NCBI GenBank assembly: GCA_029212905.1
Contig: JARGPB010000014.1
Coordinates: 1 to 64,000 of the forward strand
Reading direction: 5' to 3'
Origin: Thalassovita sp.
Lineage (GTDB): Bacteria; Pseudomonadota; Alphaproteobacteria; Rhodobacterales; Rhodobacteraceae
DNA: 64,000 bases
Shown here: positions 1-7,008 of the stretch, one piece after another
How the letters are laid out: every line of letters begins with the position of its first letter
How positions within the stretch are numbered: the stretch's first letter is position 1
Program-made: the position numbers and the translations under genes
The notes under the pieces: generated by a model
Database searches by the model: none
What the model saw: only the letters and a program-made list of their open reading frames with translations
What the model was told of the DNA's origin: nothing

Positions 1-579
1 GAGGTCTTTTAGCGATACAGCGCGCGGGGCCCCACGCAGAAGGTCTATTTCATCAGAGCCGAGCTTCGCACCAGCGGCAACCATACGCTCAATATGGCGC
101 TTACTGACCCCAAATTTTTCCGCCGTTGAGGCAGCAAACGACACGATGTCGCTTGCTGAACCTTGTCGTGCCAACCCACCTGCCATCCCTCGTCGGGTCT
201 CAGGGTGCATTTTCTCGTACACCTGTTTTCGTGTGGCCAAAAAGATTGCATTGTCCAGCGCATTCATCTCCGCGCCGGCCAGGTTGTCATCGATCTCCAT
301 CAAGAGCGACCAGTCATCGGTGACATCCGTCCAGATCTTGGCCTCAATGTCCGGCCACCCCAGCTCGCGGGCCATGCCCATGCGGTGCCCCCCCGCAAGC
401 AACACCAATTTGCCCGCTTTGGTGCGGCGCAAATCGATCGGGTCTTTCATGACCCCAAGCTCATTGTATGAGGCGACAAGAGCATCCACCCCGACCTGAC
501 TGACGGGCCGGAGACGCTTGCTGTCATCAATATCGGCAAGAGGGACTCGGCGGATTTCCACAAGGCGCGGTTCAGGCAT
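1..579 (-). CDS. ParB-like N-terminal domain protein, 3' truncated by window edge
   Basis: The frame is open from an ATG at 579 to the window edge, giving 193 residues without a stop. Residues 10-110 carry a ParB/Srx-type fold: a LAGGHRMGMAREL segment with the GGHR motif at 63-66, followed by an acidic and Asn-rich segment (IDDNLAGAEMNALD, about 96-109) resembling the ParB E-N-x-x-R box. Residues 150-172 (TAEKFGVSKRHIERMV) fit a helix-turn-helix. In Mu-like phages of Rhodobacterales such proteins lie in the early region near the transposase; the role, DNA binding or nuclease, is not settled. The start overlaps the stop of the small upstream ORF by 8 bases, suggesting translational coupling. 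Confidence 0.75.
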   Translation of the reverse strand, partial: MPEPRLVEIRRVPLADIDDSKRLRPVSQVGVDALVASYNELGVMKDPIDLRRTKAGKLVLLAGGHRMGMARELGWPDIEAKIWTDVTDDWSLLMEIDDNLAGAEMNALDNAIFLATRKQVYEKMHPETRRGMAGGLARQGSASDIVSFAASTAEKFGVSKRHIERMVAAGAKLGSDEIDLLRGAPRAVSLKDL

Positions 580-736
580 TGGAGGCGTCCTCCGATGCGC
601 TCGAACCACCCGACGCAAGCTTCCATTGCGCCGGGTGGTCGCCCCCGTCGGCAGGGCCAACTAACCGACAAAGGATCTGAGAAGCCGAGTTCCGGCCTGA
701 TAGGATAAAGATGGTCTTTTTTCTTTGGTCACACAT
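572..736 (-). CDS. Small phage ORF, 54 residues, coupled to the ParB-like gene
   Basis: A short frame begins with ATG at 736, preceded by an AAAGGG ribosome-binding site, and ends in TGA at 572-574. The stop overlaps the ATG of the ParB-like gene (ATGCCTGA), as expected for coupled genes. The product starts MCDQRKKTIF and has a Ser/Ala/Gly-rich tail. No family is recognised and there is no membrane segment. The support is the spacing, the RBS and the overlap; it may instead be only a leader peptide for the downstream gene. Confidence 0.45.
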   Translation of the reverse strand: MCDQRKKTIFILSGRNSASQILCRLVGPADGGDHPAQWKLASGGSSASEDASNA

Positions 737-783
737 GTTTGGCCCTTTCATCTTGTGTGGTTATGTCGATTTGTGAGGGCGGC

Positions 784-1188
784 TCACTTCAGCAGCCCGG
801 CAAACAGTCCGACGACCATGATGAGGCCGATTCCGGCCACACCAATCAGGTCGCCCCAAATTGAGTTTTGAATCCTGTCGCTAACAGCTTTCATCCACAC
901 CAGAACCGCCCGCGCCCTGCTCTGGCGCGGGGGTTCCAGTTCCCGACTCTGATTTTCGTGAGTGGTGACTGTGGTCGGGTGTTCAGGGATGGACGTACCA
1001 TCCATGCTGGCCCTGCAAAGCAGCGAGCCGTGCTCACCCACAATGCGGCCAGCGTAGTTCACCAGAATAAACTGATTTGGCTCAGTGATTTGCTGAATGA
1101 TCGTTACGCCAAGGGCTGCGCGTTCTAGTGGGGACAGGCCCATCGCAGCATTTTGAGCGATATCGCGTATTTCATGCTGACTTAGCAT
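784..1188 (-). CDS. Small C-terminally membrane-anchored phage protein of unknown function
   Basis: The product has 134 residues. The first 60 or so are soluble, with MGLSPLERAALGVTI near the start. A charged linker with several Arg follows around 85-95. The last 20 residues form one hydrophobic helix (DLIGVAGIGLIMVVGLFAGLLK), making a tail-anchored topology likely. A strong RBS, AGGAGGAGG, precedes the ATG and lies inside the end of the upstream gene, so the two are coupled. No family is recognised. It sits in the early region of the prophage; a tail anchor is compatible with a host-exclusion or lysis-related role, but that is only a guess. Confidence 0.6.
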   Translation of the reverse strand: MLSQHEIRDIAQNAAMGLSPLERAALGVTIIQQITEPNQFILVNYAGRIVGEHGSLLCRASMDGTSIPEHPTTVTTHENQSRELEPPRQSRARAVLVWMKAVSDRIQNSIWGDLIGVAGIGLIMVVGLFAGLLK

Positions 1189-1444
1189 CCGAAACCTCCT
1201 CCTTATTCGGTACTTTGGGACGAGGGATTTCGTCAGGCCACTCGAGGTCGATTGGCCAGTTGCTAGAGAACCAAAGAAATGTCGCCTCGGCTGTTTTTAC
1301 CGTACAACCTTTGCCGTCCCGCAACCGCTTGAAGAACTGCCCATCGCCTCGGGCACGGTACGACACTCGCCAATGTGTCACATTCGCGTGTGAGGCAAAC
1401 GTATCGGCTAATTGAAGCAGGTGTTGAGAGAGCGTGTTTTTCAT
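1172..1444 (-). CDS. Small Cro/Ner-like phage regulator (probable DNA binding)
   Basis: The 90-residue product contains a segment (residues 17-65, VSYRARGDGQFFKRLRDGKG then TAEATFLWFSSNWP) matching a small alphaproteobacterial phage-type helix-turn-helix pattern in which a Gly-rich loop and a Trp-Pro end the domain. It is the first gene transcribed away from the repressor, across the operator array, which is the position of cro or ner in lambdoid and Mu phages. The inferred role is early-gene control and antagonism of the repressor. The start is ATG 1444; its 3' end overlaps the next gene by 17 bases. Confidence 0.55.
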   Translation of the reverse strand: MKNTLSQHLLQLADTFASHANVTHWRVSYRARGDGQFFKRLRDGKGCTVKTAEATFLWFSSNWPIDLEWPDEIPRPKVPNKEEVSDAKSA

Positions 1445-1461
1445 ACCCGCACATTGCGGGA

Positions 1462-1524
1462 TTATCTTATCCCGGTCAAGATAAACTTATCCCTATCCGA
1501 ATCAATCAAGATAATTTTATCTTG
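1462..1524. promoter_or_regulatory. Prophage operator array: repeated AAGATAA/TTATCTT half-sites
   Basis: Three clustered sites separate the divergent repressor and Cro/Ner-like genes. They are TTATCTTATC at 1462, GATAA-AC-TTATC at 1480-1491, and the perfect palindrome CAAGATAATTTTATCTTG at 1507-1524. The region is AT-rich compared with its surroundings. The third site ends only 5 bases before the repressor ATG, so binding there would block repressor expression. This is the expected layout of a phage immunity switch. Confidence 0.7.
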
Positions 1525-1529
1525 CTCAA

Positions 1530-2726
1530 ATGCGTAGCAAAATTTCTGACAAAAAATCCTTTACCTCTGAGCTACTTCAACACCTGAAGTCGCGCGCGAC
1601 TTCATTAGGCGAGAGTGAAACCCAGTTCGCAGCACGGGTTGGCAGCAGTCCGGCGCTTTTTAAGAATTTGCGCAAGGGGAGCTTGCCAACGGCGGACCGT
1701 CTCGATTCATTACTTAAAGAAATCGGTGAAACGCTTGCATTGGGCCGCCAGGACAAATTGGACTCGCAGCTGCCGCCCACTGCTTCAAATGGGACCACCC
1801 CCCCCTCTTCTTTCAAATGGGGCATGAATGCACCACACCACGGTTTCGCCACTTGCAGCGTCCAGGGCTGGGGCAAAGACCAACCGGATCTGCCAGCGTT
1901 GCCGCTCCCCAGCTTTATCAACGATCCTCGTGCTTTCTATGTCACCGCGCGCGGCAGCTCTATGCGGCCCGAGGGCATTCAAGAGGGCGACCACTGCTTG
2001 GTCACGCCCGCACAGGATATTTGTGAAGGCGACCGTATTTGGATCAAAGACAAGGGCGGCTCCACTTCAATCAAACGCCTCGAAAAGATGACAGGCAAGA
2101 GCCTAAAGCTGCGCGGATGGATGCCGCCCGAAGATGGCAAGCAACAGTCCTTCGATGAGGAGCGGCTGTCTAATTATGTCGATCAGGCGTATCCGATCGC
2201 AGCGGTGTTTCGCGGCCCCCCCGGAACCGATCGCGCGCGTTTCATTCCCGACCCAAAGCACATCAGCTTTCCATTCGCAGGACCCGCAGTGGCTGGTGAC
2301 TATGGGGTCATCGCGCTCCATGATGTTCAGGCCGCAGCCGGAACCGGCCGCTTGAACTGGACAGAACAGGTCATCTCATCATTGGCCTTCCCTATGCCCT
2401 GGCTTACGGCTAATGGCATATCCCCCGATCATGCATCGCTAATTTACGTGGCTGGCGCGTCGATGGAGCCTACGCTCAAAGACGGGTCCGTGGTCATGAT
2501 CAACCACAATCGCACGGCCATTCGCGGCCGCCGGATTTACGCGTTCCTTCAGGGCGGCGAGCTACGGGTCAAAAGGCTGGAACAATTGCCCGCCGGGCAG
2601 GTCTTGGTTCTTAGCGACAACGGCACATATTCAAGTGAAATTATAAAAGAATCGAACGGCTATGATTTCCAGGTGATCGGAGAGGTCGTTTGGTCAGCCG
2701 GAAAGATCGAGCAAAAAGGGATTTAG
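1530..2726 (+). CDS. S24/LexA-type phage repressor with two tandem peptidase-like domains
   Basis: The 398-residue protein has an N-terminal helix-turn-helix (about 10-70, with SETQFAARVGSSPALFKNLR). It is followed by two successive S24-like domains. The first carries RGSSM (Ser144) and SIKRLEK (Lys182). The second carries VAGASMEPTLKDG (Ser311) and LRVKRLEQ (Lys348). Both pairs keep the roughly 37-residue spacing of the LexA Ser/Lys catalytic dyad. Usual S24 repressors have one such domain and about 220 residues, so the duplication is odd. The protein probably maintains lysogeny and is inactivated in the SOS response. No Shine-Dalgarno sequence precedes ATG 1530, suggesting a leaderless transcript like lambda cI from PRM. 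Confidence 0.75.
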   Translation: MRSKISDKKSFTSELLQHLKSRATSLGESETQFAARVGSSPALFKNLRKGSLPTADRLDSLLKEIGETLALGRQDKLDSQLPPTASNGTTPPSSFKWGMNAPHHGFATCSVQGWGKDQPDLPALPLPSFINDPRAFYVTARGSSMRPEGIQEGDHCLVTPAQDICEGDRIWIKDKGGSTSIKRLEKMTGKSLKLRGWMPPEDGKQQSFDEERLSNYVDQAYPIAAVFRGPPGTDRARFIPDPKHISFPFAGPAVAGDYGVIALHDVQAAAGTGRLNWTEQVISSLAFPMPWLTANGISPDHASLIYVAGASMEPTLKDGSVVMINHNRTAIRGRRIYAFLQGGELRVKRLEQLPAGQVLVLSDNGTYSSEIIKESNGYDFQVIGEVVWSAGKIEQKGI

Positions 2727-2728
2727 AT

Positions 2729-3046
2729 ATGCGAATTATACCACCCATCATGGTTGTTTTTGCGGCCTTCAACGGCGCCGCCCATGCCGATCAGGATCAA
2801 ATATGCAAGGGCGATGGTATGATTGCCGACACGATCGCGGCGCACCGACAGTTTGGTGGGTACACCATCGCAGAAATGATGGATAAATTGGGGTCCGAGC
2901 CCGGTCTGCGCGCTATGATCCTGGACGCATATGGACAACCGCTCATGCTGACGGCCGAAACACGAAGGATCGCAGTATCAGAATTCGCAAACAAGTGGAC
3001 TGTTAAGTGCTATACGGACGGCCCGGCAATTCCTCGGAAAGAGTGA
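2729..3046 (+). CDS. Small exported protein downstream of the repressor
   Basis: The start is ATG 2729, 2 bases after the repressor stop, with the RBS AAAAAGGGA inside the repressor end. The 105-residue product begins with a signal peptide (MRIIPPIMVVFAAFNGAAHA, cleavage after Ala20). The mature part has two cysteines, near its start (QICKGDG) and near its end (KCYTDG), which could form a disulfide. It would be co-expressed with the repressor in the lysogen, the place where lysogenic conversion or superinfection-exclusion genes are often found. No family is recognised. Confidence 0.65.
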   Translation: MRIIPPIMVVFAAFNGAAHADQDQICKGDGMIADTIAAHRQFGGYTIAEMMDKLGSEPGLRAMILDAYGQPLMLTAETRRIAVSEFANKWTVKCYTDGPAIPRKE

Positions 3047-3060
3047 CGAAACGCGAAATC

Positions 3061-3177
3061 GCGTCCCAGTTCAATCCAGCGACCAGCCACCAGACAAGCA
3101 GGCTAAGCATATATTTTCATTTACATATTCACATTCTGGGACGCCTATTTCTTTCTGGGACGCTGGCGTCCCAGTTC
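3061..3177. repeat. Four copies of GCGTCCCAG / CTGGGACGC near the prophage end
   Basis: Copies lie at 3061-3069 and 3166-3174 in direct orientation and at 3136-3144 and 3155-3163 inverted. The last two form the perfect 20-base palindrome CTGGGACGCTGGCGTCCCAG with a 2-base spacer. They sit between the last prophage gene and the presumed phage end, where Mu-like phages carry transposase-binding end sites. A terminator is less likely because no T-run follows. Confidence 0.5.
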
Positions 3178-3509
3178 CGCGCCCCCACCGCACCCTCAAA
3201 ATGCCCTGTTTTCTGGGTATCCACATCATTTTATTGTTTATTTAATAAAGCTTAGATTATTTTCGCGCAGAAACCCACCGGGGCGGGTGCCAAACGTAAA
3301 AGCGCCTCCGAAGCCCCATTTAGCGTGATTTTACGTGACAAAAGATATCGCATAGAAAATCCCGGCGCCCTCTAGAAACACCCTTTGTTTTCAGTACCTT
3401 CCGATGTCTTCCGCCTTCTTCGAGCCTCTTCCGATATCACTGCAATAATAAGTGTCAACTATCACCAAGCTCACAGATCGACACTTGGACACAGTTATCC
3501 GCGCGCCGT
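3178..3509. other. Non-coding prophage/host boundary with phased CTTCCG repeats
   Basis: No credible gene is present. The stretch is AT-richer than its surroundings. It contains CTTC-type repeats at 3398, 3408, 3415 and 3428 (CTTCCGA, CTTCCGC, CTTCTTCG, CTTCCGA), roughly one helical turn apart, and an inverted pair AGTGTC (3451) / GACACT (3480). The ACACA at 3489-3493 could be the phage terminus. hpaI ends at 3510. Confidence 0.4.
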
Positions 3510-4268
3510 TCAGAACGCCCCGCGCAATGCCTTCAGGCCGGCACGCAGCACCCCAACATCCGAGCCGACAGCCAGGAATTCGACCCCCATGTCCGCATAG
3601 GTTTTCGCCAGGGCCCGATCCGATGTCAGAATGCCTGCCGCCTTACCCGAAGCCTTGATCCGGGACAGCGCATTGTTGATTGTCTCCAGGACCTCGGGCG
3701 CGCCGGGTTGTCCCAGATACCCCAGGTCCGCGGCCAGATCCGCAGGCCCGATAAACACACCGTCGATGCCCTCGACCGCAAGGATGTCGTCCAGCGCCTC
3801 TAGCCCAGCGCGGTTTTCGACCTGAACCAGAACGCAGACCTGCTCGTTCGCGGTCTGAAGATAATCCGCGATACCATTGTAATCCGACGCGCGCGCCAAC
3901 GCGGCGCCAACACCACGCACCCCTCCGGGCGGATATTTCATGGACCGGACAACCTCGGCCGCCTCTGCGCCGCTTTCGATCATCGGGACAAGGATGGTCT
4001 GCGCGCCGATGTCCAGCATCTGTTTGATATCCGCGCGGTTGTCGTCCTTGGTGCGAACGATAACCTGCGTTTTATCACCGACAGAACGCAGCTGCGCCAG
4101 CACATCGCGCAAACCGTTCGGGCCGTGCTCTCCATCGACAAGAACCCAATCGAAACCCGCCCCGCCGCACAATTCGGCCGCAGAAGGATCGCCAAGCCCA
4201 AGCCAGAGCCCGATCTGGACCTCGCCATTCTTCAGACGAGTTTTGAAGCTATTATGTGGTGCGGGCAT
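3510..4268 (-). CDS. hpaI: HpcH/HpaI family aldolase (4-hydroxy-2-oxoheptanedioate aldolase)
   Basis: This class II metal-dependent pyruvate aldolase cleaves 4-hydroxy-2-oxoheptane-1,7-dioate into pyruvate and succinate semialdehyde, the last step of homoprotocatechuate meta-cleavage. The 252-residue length is normal. Hallmarks are DWVLVDGEHGPN with the catalytic-base His48, an Arg in VIVRTKD (72), and the metal-ligand segments VQVENRAG and FIGPADLAADLG. It is the last gene of the hpaFGHI run, 9 bp after hpaH, and is intact despite the prophage boundary just downstream. It could also act on related 2-oxo-4-hydroxy acids. Confidence 0.88.
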   Translation of the reverse strand: MPAPHNSFKTRLKNGEVQIGLWLGLGDPSAAELCGGAGFDWVLVDGEHGPNGLRDVLAQLRSVGDKTQVIVRTKDDNRADIKQMLDIGAQTILVPMIESGAEAAEVVRSMKYPPGGVRGVGAALARASDYNGIADYLQTANEQVCVLVQVENRAGLEALDDILAVEGIDGVFIGPADLAADLGYLGQPGAPEVLETINNALSRIKASGKAAGILTSDRALAKTYADMGVEFLAVGSDVGVLRAGLKALRGAF

Positions 4269-4277
4269 GAGTTTTCC

Positions 4278-5078
4278 TCACTCAAAATTGACAGATACAA
4301 GACCGAAATCGCCATAGTCAGCTTCGATCCGGGTCCCCGAGGGACACTCGATTGGTGCAATGAATGAACCGGCCAGAACCACCTGGCCTGCCTCGATCCG
4401 CTGGCCATATTGGCTCATGCGTTCGGACAGCCAAACGATTCCCATCACCGGATCGTTCAGAACCGCGGCCCCCAGACCCGTTGCGACGACCTGCTCATTC
4501 GCTTTCAGGATCGCACCAACCCATCGCAAGTCAACTACCGAAGGGTCATGGCGTTGCGGGCCCAAAACGATCCCACCGTTGGCTGCATTGTCGGAAACCG
4601 TATCGAATATTTTGCGGGTTTGGCCTGTCGCCGCATCCACGCGTTCAATCCGTGTATCCAGAATCTCAATCGCCGGAGCCACAAAATCCGTCGCAGCCAG
4701 AACCTCCTCGCGCGAGGCTTTGCCGTCTAGGGGGGCTTTCATGACAAATGCTATCTCGGCTTCGATCCTGGGCTGGATAAAGCGCGTCGCAGGCACGGTG
4801 CTGCCATCTGCGAAATCCATATCGTCGTAAATCACGCCACTGTCCGGGGTCGAAATCCCCAAAGCATCCTGCATCACCTTGGACGTCAGGCCGATTTTCC
4901 ACCCGATGATGTCCCGGCCCTGCGCCAGTTTTTGCACCATCTGCGCGGACTGGATCGCATAGGCGTCATCCAGGGTCATCTCTGGGTGGCGCACAGACAA
5001 ATGCCCGATCTGTTCGCGTGTGCGCTCGGCCATCAGCAGGTCCGAGGCTGCGGTCTTGATGTCGGTTTGGTTCAGCAT
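4278..5078 (-). CDS. hpaH: 2-oxo-hept-4-ene-1,7-dioate hydratase
   Basis: The enzyme hydrates 2-oxohept-4-ene-1,7-dioate to 4-hydroxy-2-oxoheptanedioate, the substrate of HpaI. The 266-residue protein belongs to the FAH-fold hydratase/decarboxylase family (HpaH/MhpD/XylJ), with the typical N-terminal MLAERTREQIGHLS-like region, IIGWKIGLTSKVMQ around residue 60, and the acidic metal-site segment PRIEAEIAFVM around 105-115. Its ATG lies inside the end of hpaG (ATGCTGA overlap), showing translational coupling. Gene order and length make the assignment firm. Confidence 0.87.
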   Translation of the reverse strand: MLNQTDIKTAASDLLMAERTREQIGHLSVRHPEMTLDDAYAIQSAQMVQKLAQGRDIIGWKIGLTSKVMQDALGISTPDSGVIYDDMDFADGSTVPATRFIQPRIEAEIAFVMKAPLDGKASREEVLAATDFVAPAIEILDTRIERVDAATGQTRKIFDTVSDNAANGGIVLGPQRHDPSVVDLRWVGAILKANEQVVATGLGAAVLNDPVMGIVWLSERMSQYGQRIEAGQVVLAGSFIAPIECPSGTRIEADYGDFGLVSVNFE

Positions 5079-5950
5079 TGTTCGTCCTGAATACCGTTGC
5101 GCAGGATGCCGATGCCTTCGGCCTCGATTTCGACCACGTCGCCGGGTTCCAGCCAGATCGGGGGGTCAAACCGTGCACCCGCGCCGGTGGGCGTGCCGCA
5201 AACGATAACATCACCCGGCACCAGCGTGCAGAAGGTCGAGATATAGTTCACGATATAGCGGAAATCATACATCATCCGACCCGTTCGGTCGTTCTGGCGC
5301 ACCTCGCCATTCACGCGCGTGGTCAGTTCGATATCGTCCAACTGGTCGGCCGTGCGGAACGGCACCAACCACGGACCAATCGCGCCTGTGCTATCCCAGT
5401 TCTTGCCCTGAGTGACGTTGAACTTGGCGTGGCGCACCCAGTCGCGGATCGTACCTTCGTTGCACAGCGTCAGCGCGGCGATATGATCATAAGCATCCTC
5501 GCGCGCAATCCGGCGGCCGCCTTTGCCGATCACGATGGTCACTTCGCCCTCATAGTCCAATTGCGGGCTTTCGGGCGGGCGCACCAGGTTTCCCTCGTGC
5601 CCGGTAAACGAGCGCGGGAAACGGATGAACATAGACGGTTTGCCGGGTGCGGCCTGGCCGTCTTTGTATTCTGCATTGCGATCCGGGAAATTCACACCGA
5701 TACAGATCAGTTTTTCGGGGGTCGCGATAGGGATCAGATAGGTCACGTCCTCTTCGCGATAGGTTGGCGCGCGCCCTTCGGCGGCAGCGATCACCTCTTC
5801 CAACGCACCGGCCTCGATCACCTCTTTCAGGCCTTTGAAACGGGCACCGTACTCGGGCGTCATGTCAATAATACCGGCGTCAGTGACAACGCCATAGCGA
5901 TCGGTACCGTTTGCATGGAATGCGGCAATGCGGGCTGGGATGGGTTTCAT
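5072..5950 (-). CDS. hpaG: Fumarylacetoacetate hydrolase family protein, HpaG-type isomerase/decarboxylase
   Basis: The 292-residue single-domain FAH protein has ICIGVNFPDRNAEY near residue 83, LDYEGEVTIVIGKGGRRI around 130 with metal-binding glutamates, and the C-terminal GDVIVCGTPTGAG and LEPGDVVEIEAEGIG motifs. In this operon it most likely decarboxylates 5-oxopent-3-ene-1,2,5-tricarboxylate and isomerises the product for HpaH. E. coli HpaG is a two-domain fusion of about 430 residues; this is the shorter one-domain version. FAH proteins are easily confused, so context decides. A 109-bp gap separates it from hpaF. Confidence 0.8.
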   Translation of the reverse strand: MKPIPARIAAFHANGTDRYGVVTDAGIIDMTPEYGARFKGLKEVIEAGALEEVIAAAEGRAPTYREEDVTYLIPIATPEKLICIGVNFPDRNAEYKDGQAAPGKPSMFIRFPRSFTGHEGNLVRPPESPQLDYEGEVTIVIGKGGRRIAREDAYDHIAALTLCNEGTIRDWVRHAKFNVTQGKNWDSTGAIGPWLVPFRTADQLDDIELTTRVNGEVRQNDRTGRMMYDFRYIVNYISTFCTLVPGDVIVCGTPTGAGARFDPPIWLEPGDVVEIEAEGIGILRNGIQDEQC

Positions 5951-6059
5951 GTGTTTCTCCTCATGCGGGTCCGCCGAAGCAGAGATATTTCGTTAAAGCT
6001 TGTGCCCTCAGGCCGCAGCACCGGACAGGTTGTCAGAAAGACCGCTCATGTGTTTCCCT

Positions 6060-6449
6060 TCACTTGCGGCCAGACAGACGGGCATGAATTGGTGTATCTT
6101 TCCAGCTGAGGTCCGGGTTAATCACGCGGATTTCAAGCGAAAGAGCGAAATGCTCGGTTCCCAAGGGCCCCGCCAGTGCCGCCTGCACCGCAGCAAAGAT
6201 ATGATCGCCGGCGGCTTTCAATGCTTCGGTCGTGCGGCCTGCGCCAGCCGACAAGGTCATCGCGGCAAAGTCGTTTTCGGGTAAACCATCAGCCACAATC
6301 GCGTAATCCGCCCGAAAGGCCCGCACACGAATGCCCGCAAGCGGGAAAATTCCAGCCTCCTGCATCGCTGTATGAGCAGCCTTGCAAACGGCGTGCATGT
6401 CGACGCGGTCTTCCAACCCAGACGAATATTCGATCGCAAGATGTGGCAC
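6060..6449 (-). CDS. hpaF: 5-carboxymethyl-2-hydroxymuconate delta-isomerase
   Basis: The enzyme isomerises 5-carboxymethyl-2-hydroxymuconate before decarboxylation. The 129-residue product belongs to the tautomerase superfamily and begins M-P-H-L-A-I-E-Y-S, so Pro2 becomes the N-terminal catalytic proline after Met removal; GIRVRAFRADYAIVADG is also typical. The start is GTG at 6449 with RBS GGAGGGAAT. It is the first gene of the visible operon. hpaD, hpaE and the hydroxylase genes are not in the window, so the upper pathway must be encoded elsewhere. Confidence 0.88.
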   Translation of the reverse strand: MPHLAIEYSSGLEDRVDMHAVCKAAHTAMQEAGIFPLAGIRVRAFRADYAIVADGLPENDFAAMTLSAGAGRTTEALKAAGDHIFAAVQAALAGPLGTEHFALSLEIRVINPDLSWKDTPIHARLSGRK

Positions 6450-6468
6450 GATTCCCTCCCGTTATTGC

Positions 6469-6480
6469 TTAACATGTTAA
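6469..6480. promoter_or_regulatory. Palindrome TTAACATGTTAA upstream of hpaF
   Basis: A perfect 12-base palindrome lies 19 bases upstream of the hpaF start codon in an AT-rich patch. MarR-type repressors, including HpaR/HpcR that control hpa operons in enterobacteria, bind palindromes of this kind. No hpaR gene is adjacent, so the binding protein is unknown. Confidence 0.45.
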
Positions 6481-6542
6481 ATTAATCACATACTGTCAAG
6501 ACCCATCTCCGTATTGCGGCTGGCCCGCCCCCCAGCGCGCAG

Positions 6543-6582
6543 AAAAACACCCAGCCCCCTGACAACAGGGACTGGGTGTTTG
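6543..6582 (-). terminator. Rho-independent terminator downstream of ubiK
   Basis: The inverted repeat AAACACCCAG / CTGGGTGTTT, with a GC-rich inner part, lies 85 bp after the ubiK stop. On the minus strand it is followed by TTTTTC. It separates ubiK from the hpaF promoter. Confidence 0.6.
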
Positions 6583-6665
6583 TTCTTCTTAAATTCCACG
6601 AGACCGACAGACGACACGAACCGCGTCAAACCGCGGCCCAGATACCCGGCCCGGGCCTAGGCGGC

Positions 6666-6911
6666 TTACTTGGCAGCCTTCTCCAGCGCATCCAGGCGTG
6701 CTTTCAGCGCTTCGTTCTCTTCGCGGGCTTTTTGGGCCATCAAACGCACCGCGTCGAATTCTTCGCGGGTGACAAAATCACGATCGGCCAGCCAGCGGTC
6801 CATCATGCTTTTCATCGCCGTTTCGGCTTCGTCCTTGGCACCCTGAGCAACACCCATGGCGTTGGTCATCAGCTGGGACATATCATCAAGAAACTTGTTC
6901 CGGGTCTGCAT
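6666..6911 (-). CDS. ubiK: UbiK-like accessory factor (BMFP / YqiC family)
   Basis: The product is an 81-residue amphipathic and coiled-coil protein (FLDDMSQLMTNAMG at the start, then a heptad helix ending ENEALKARLDALEKAA) matching the BMFP/YqiC family. In E. coli, UbiK binds UbiJ and lipids and assists aerobic ubiquinone biosynthesis. ATG 6911 is preferred over an upstream in-frame TTG because GGAG lies 8 bases before it. It is divergent from lgt, a conserved neighbourhood in Rhodobacterales. Role by family; not shown in this lineage. Confidence 0.8.
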   Translation of the reverse strand: MQTRNKFLDDMSQLMTNAMGVAQGAKDEAETAMKSMMDRWLADRDFVTREEFDAVRLMAQKAREENEALKARLDALEKAAK

Positions 6912-7008
6912 CTGCGTCTCCAACGTTACAATTTGACACCTATATGGGCCTCAACGGCGTCGGCCACAAGGTTGACTTCCCCCAACAGGCAGAGGCACAC
7001 AGACGCAC

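Larger units (their letters stand above)
1..3493. mobile_element. Immunity end of a probable Mu-like prophage (partial, continues left of window)
   Basis: A repressor gene points toward the boundary with hpaI, while a small Cro/Ner-like gene, a membrane-anchored protein and a ParB-like protein are transcribed away from it. This divergent arrangement at one end is that of Mu-like transposable phages, where repressor c sits next to the phage end; ParB-like genes are common in alphaproteobacterial members. Between repressor and neighbour lies an array of palindromic operators. The transposase genes would lie to the left and are not visible, so the assignment is by gene content. The right limit is inferred: the minus strand reads TGTGTCC from 3493, a TG-type terminus 16 bp beyond the hpaI stop codon. 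Confidence 0.6.

Noticed and set aside
3398..3434. Clustered CTTCCG repeats as a CRISPR or satellite array
   Set aside because: Units are only about 7 bp with irregular 7-13 bp spacing and no spacers; better seen as possible protein-binding sites.
5078..6109. 343-codon open frame antisense to hpaG
   Set aside because: Coincides with hpaG in the opposite frame and carries no domain.
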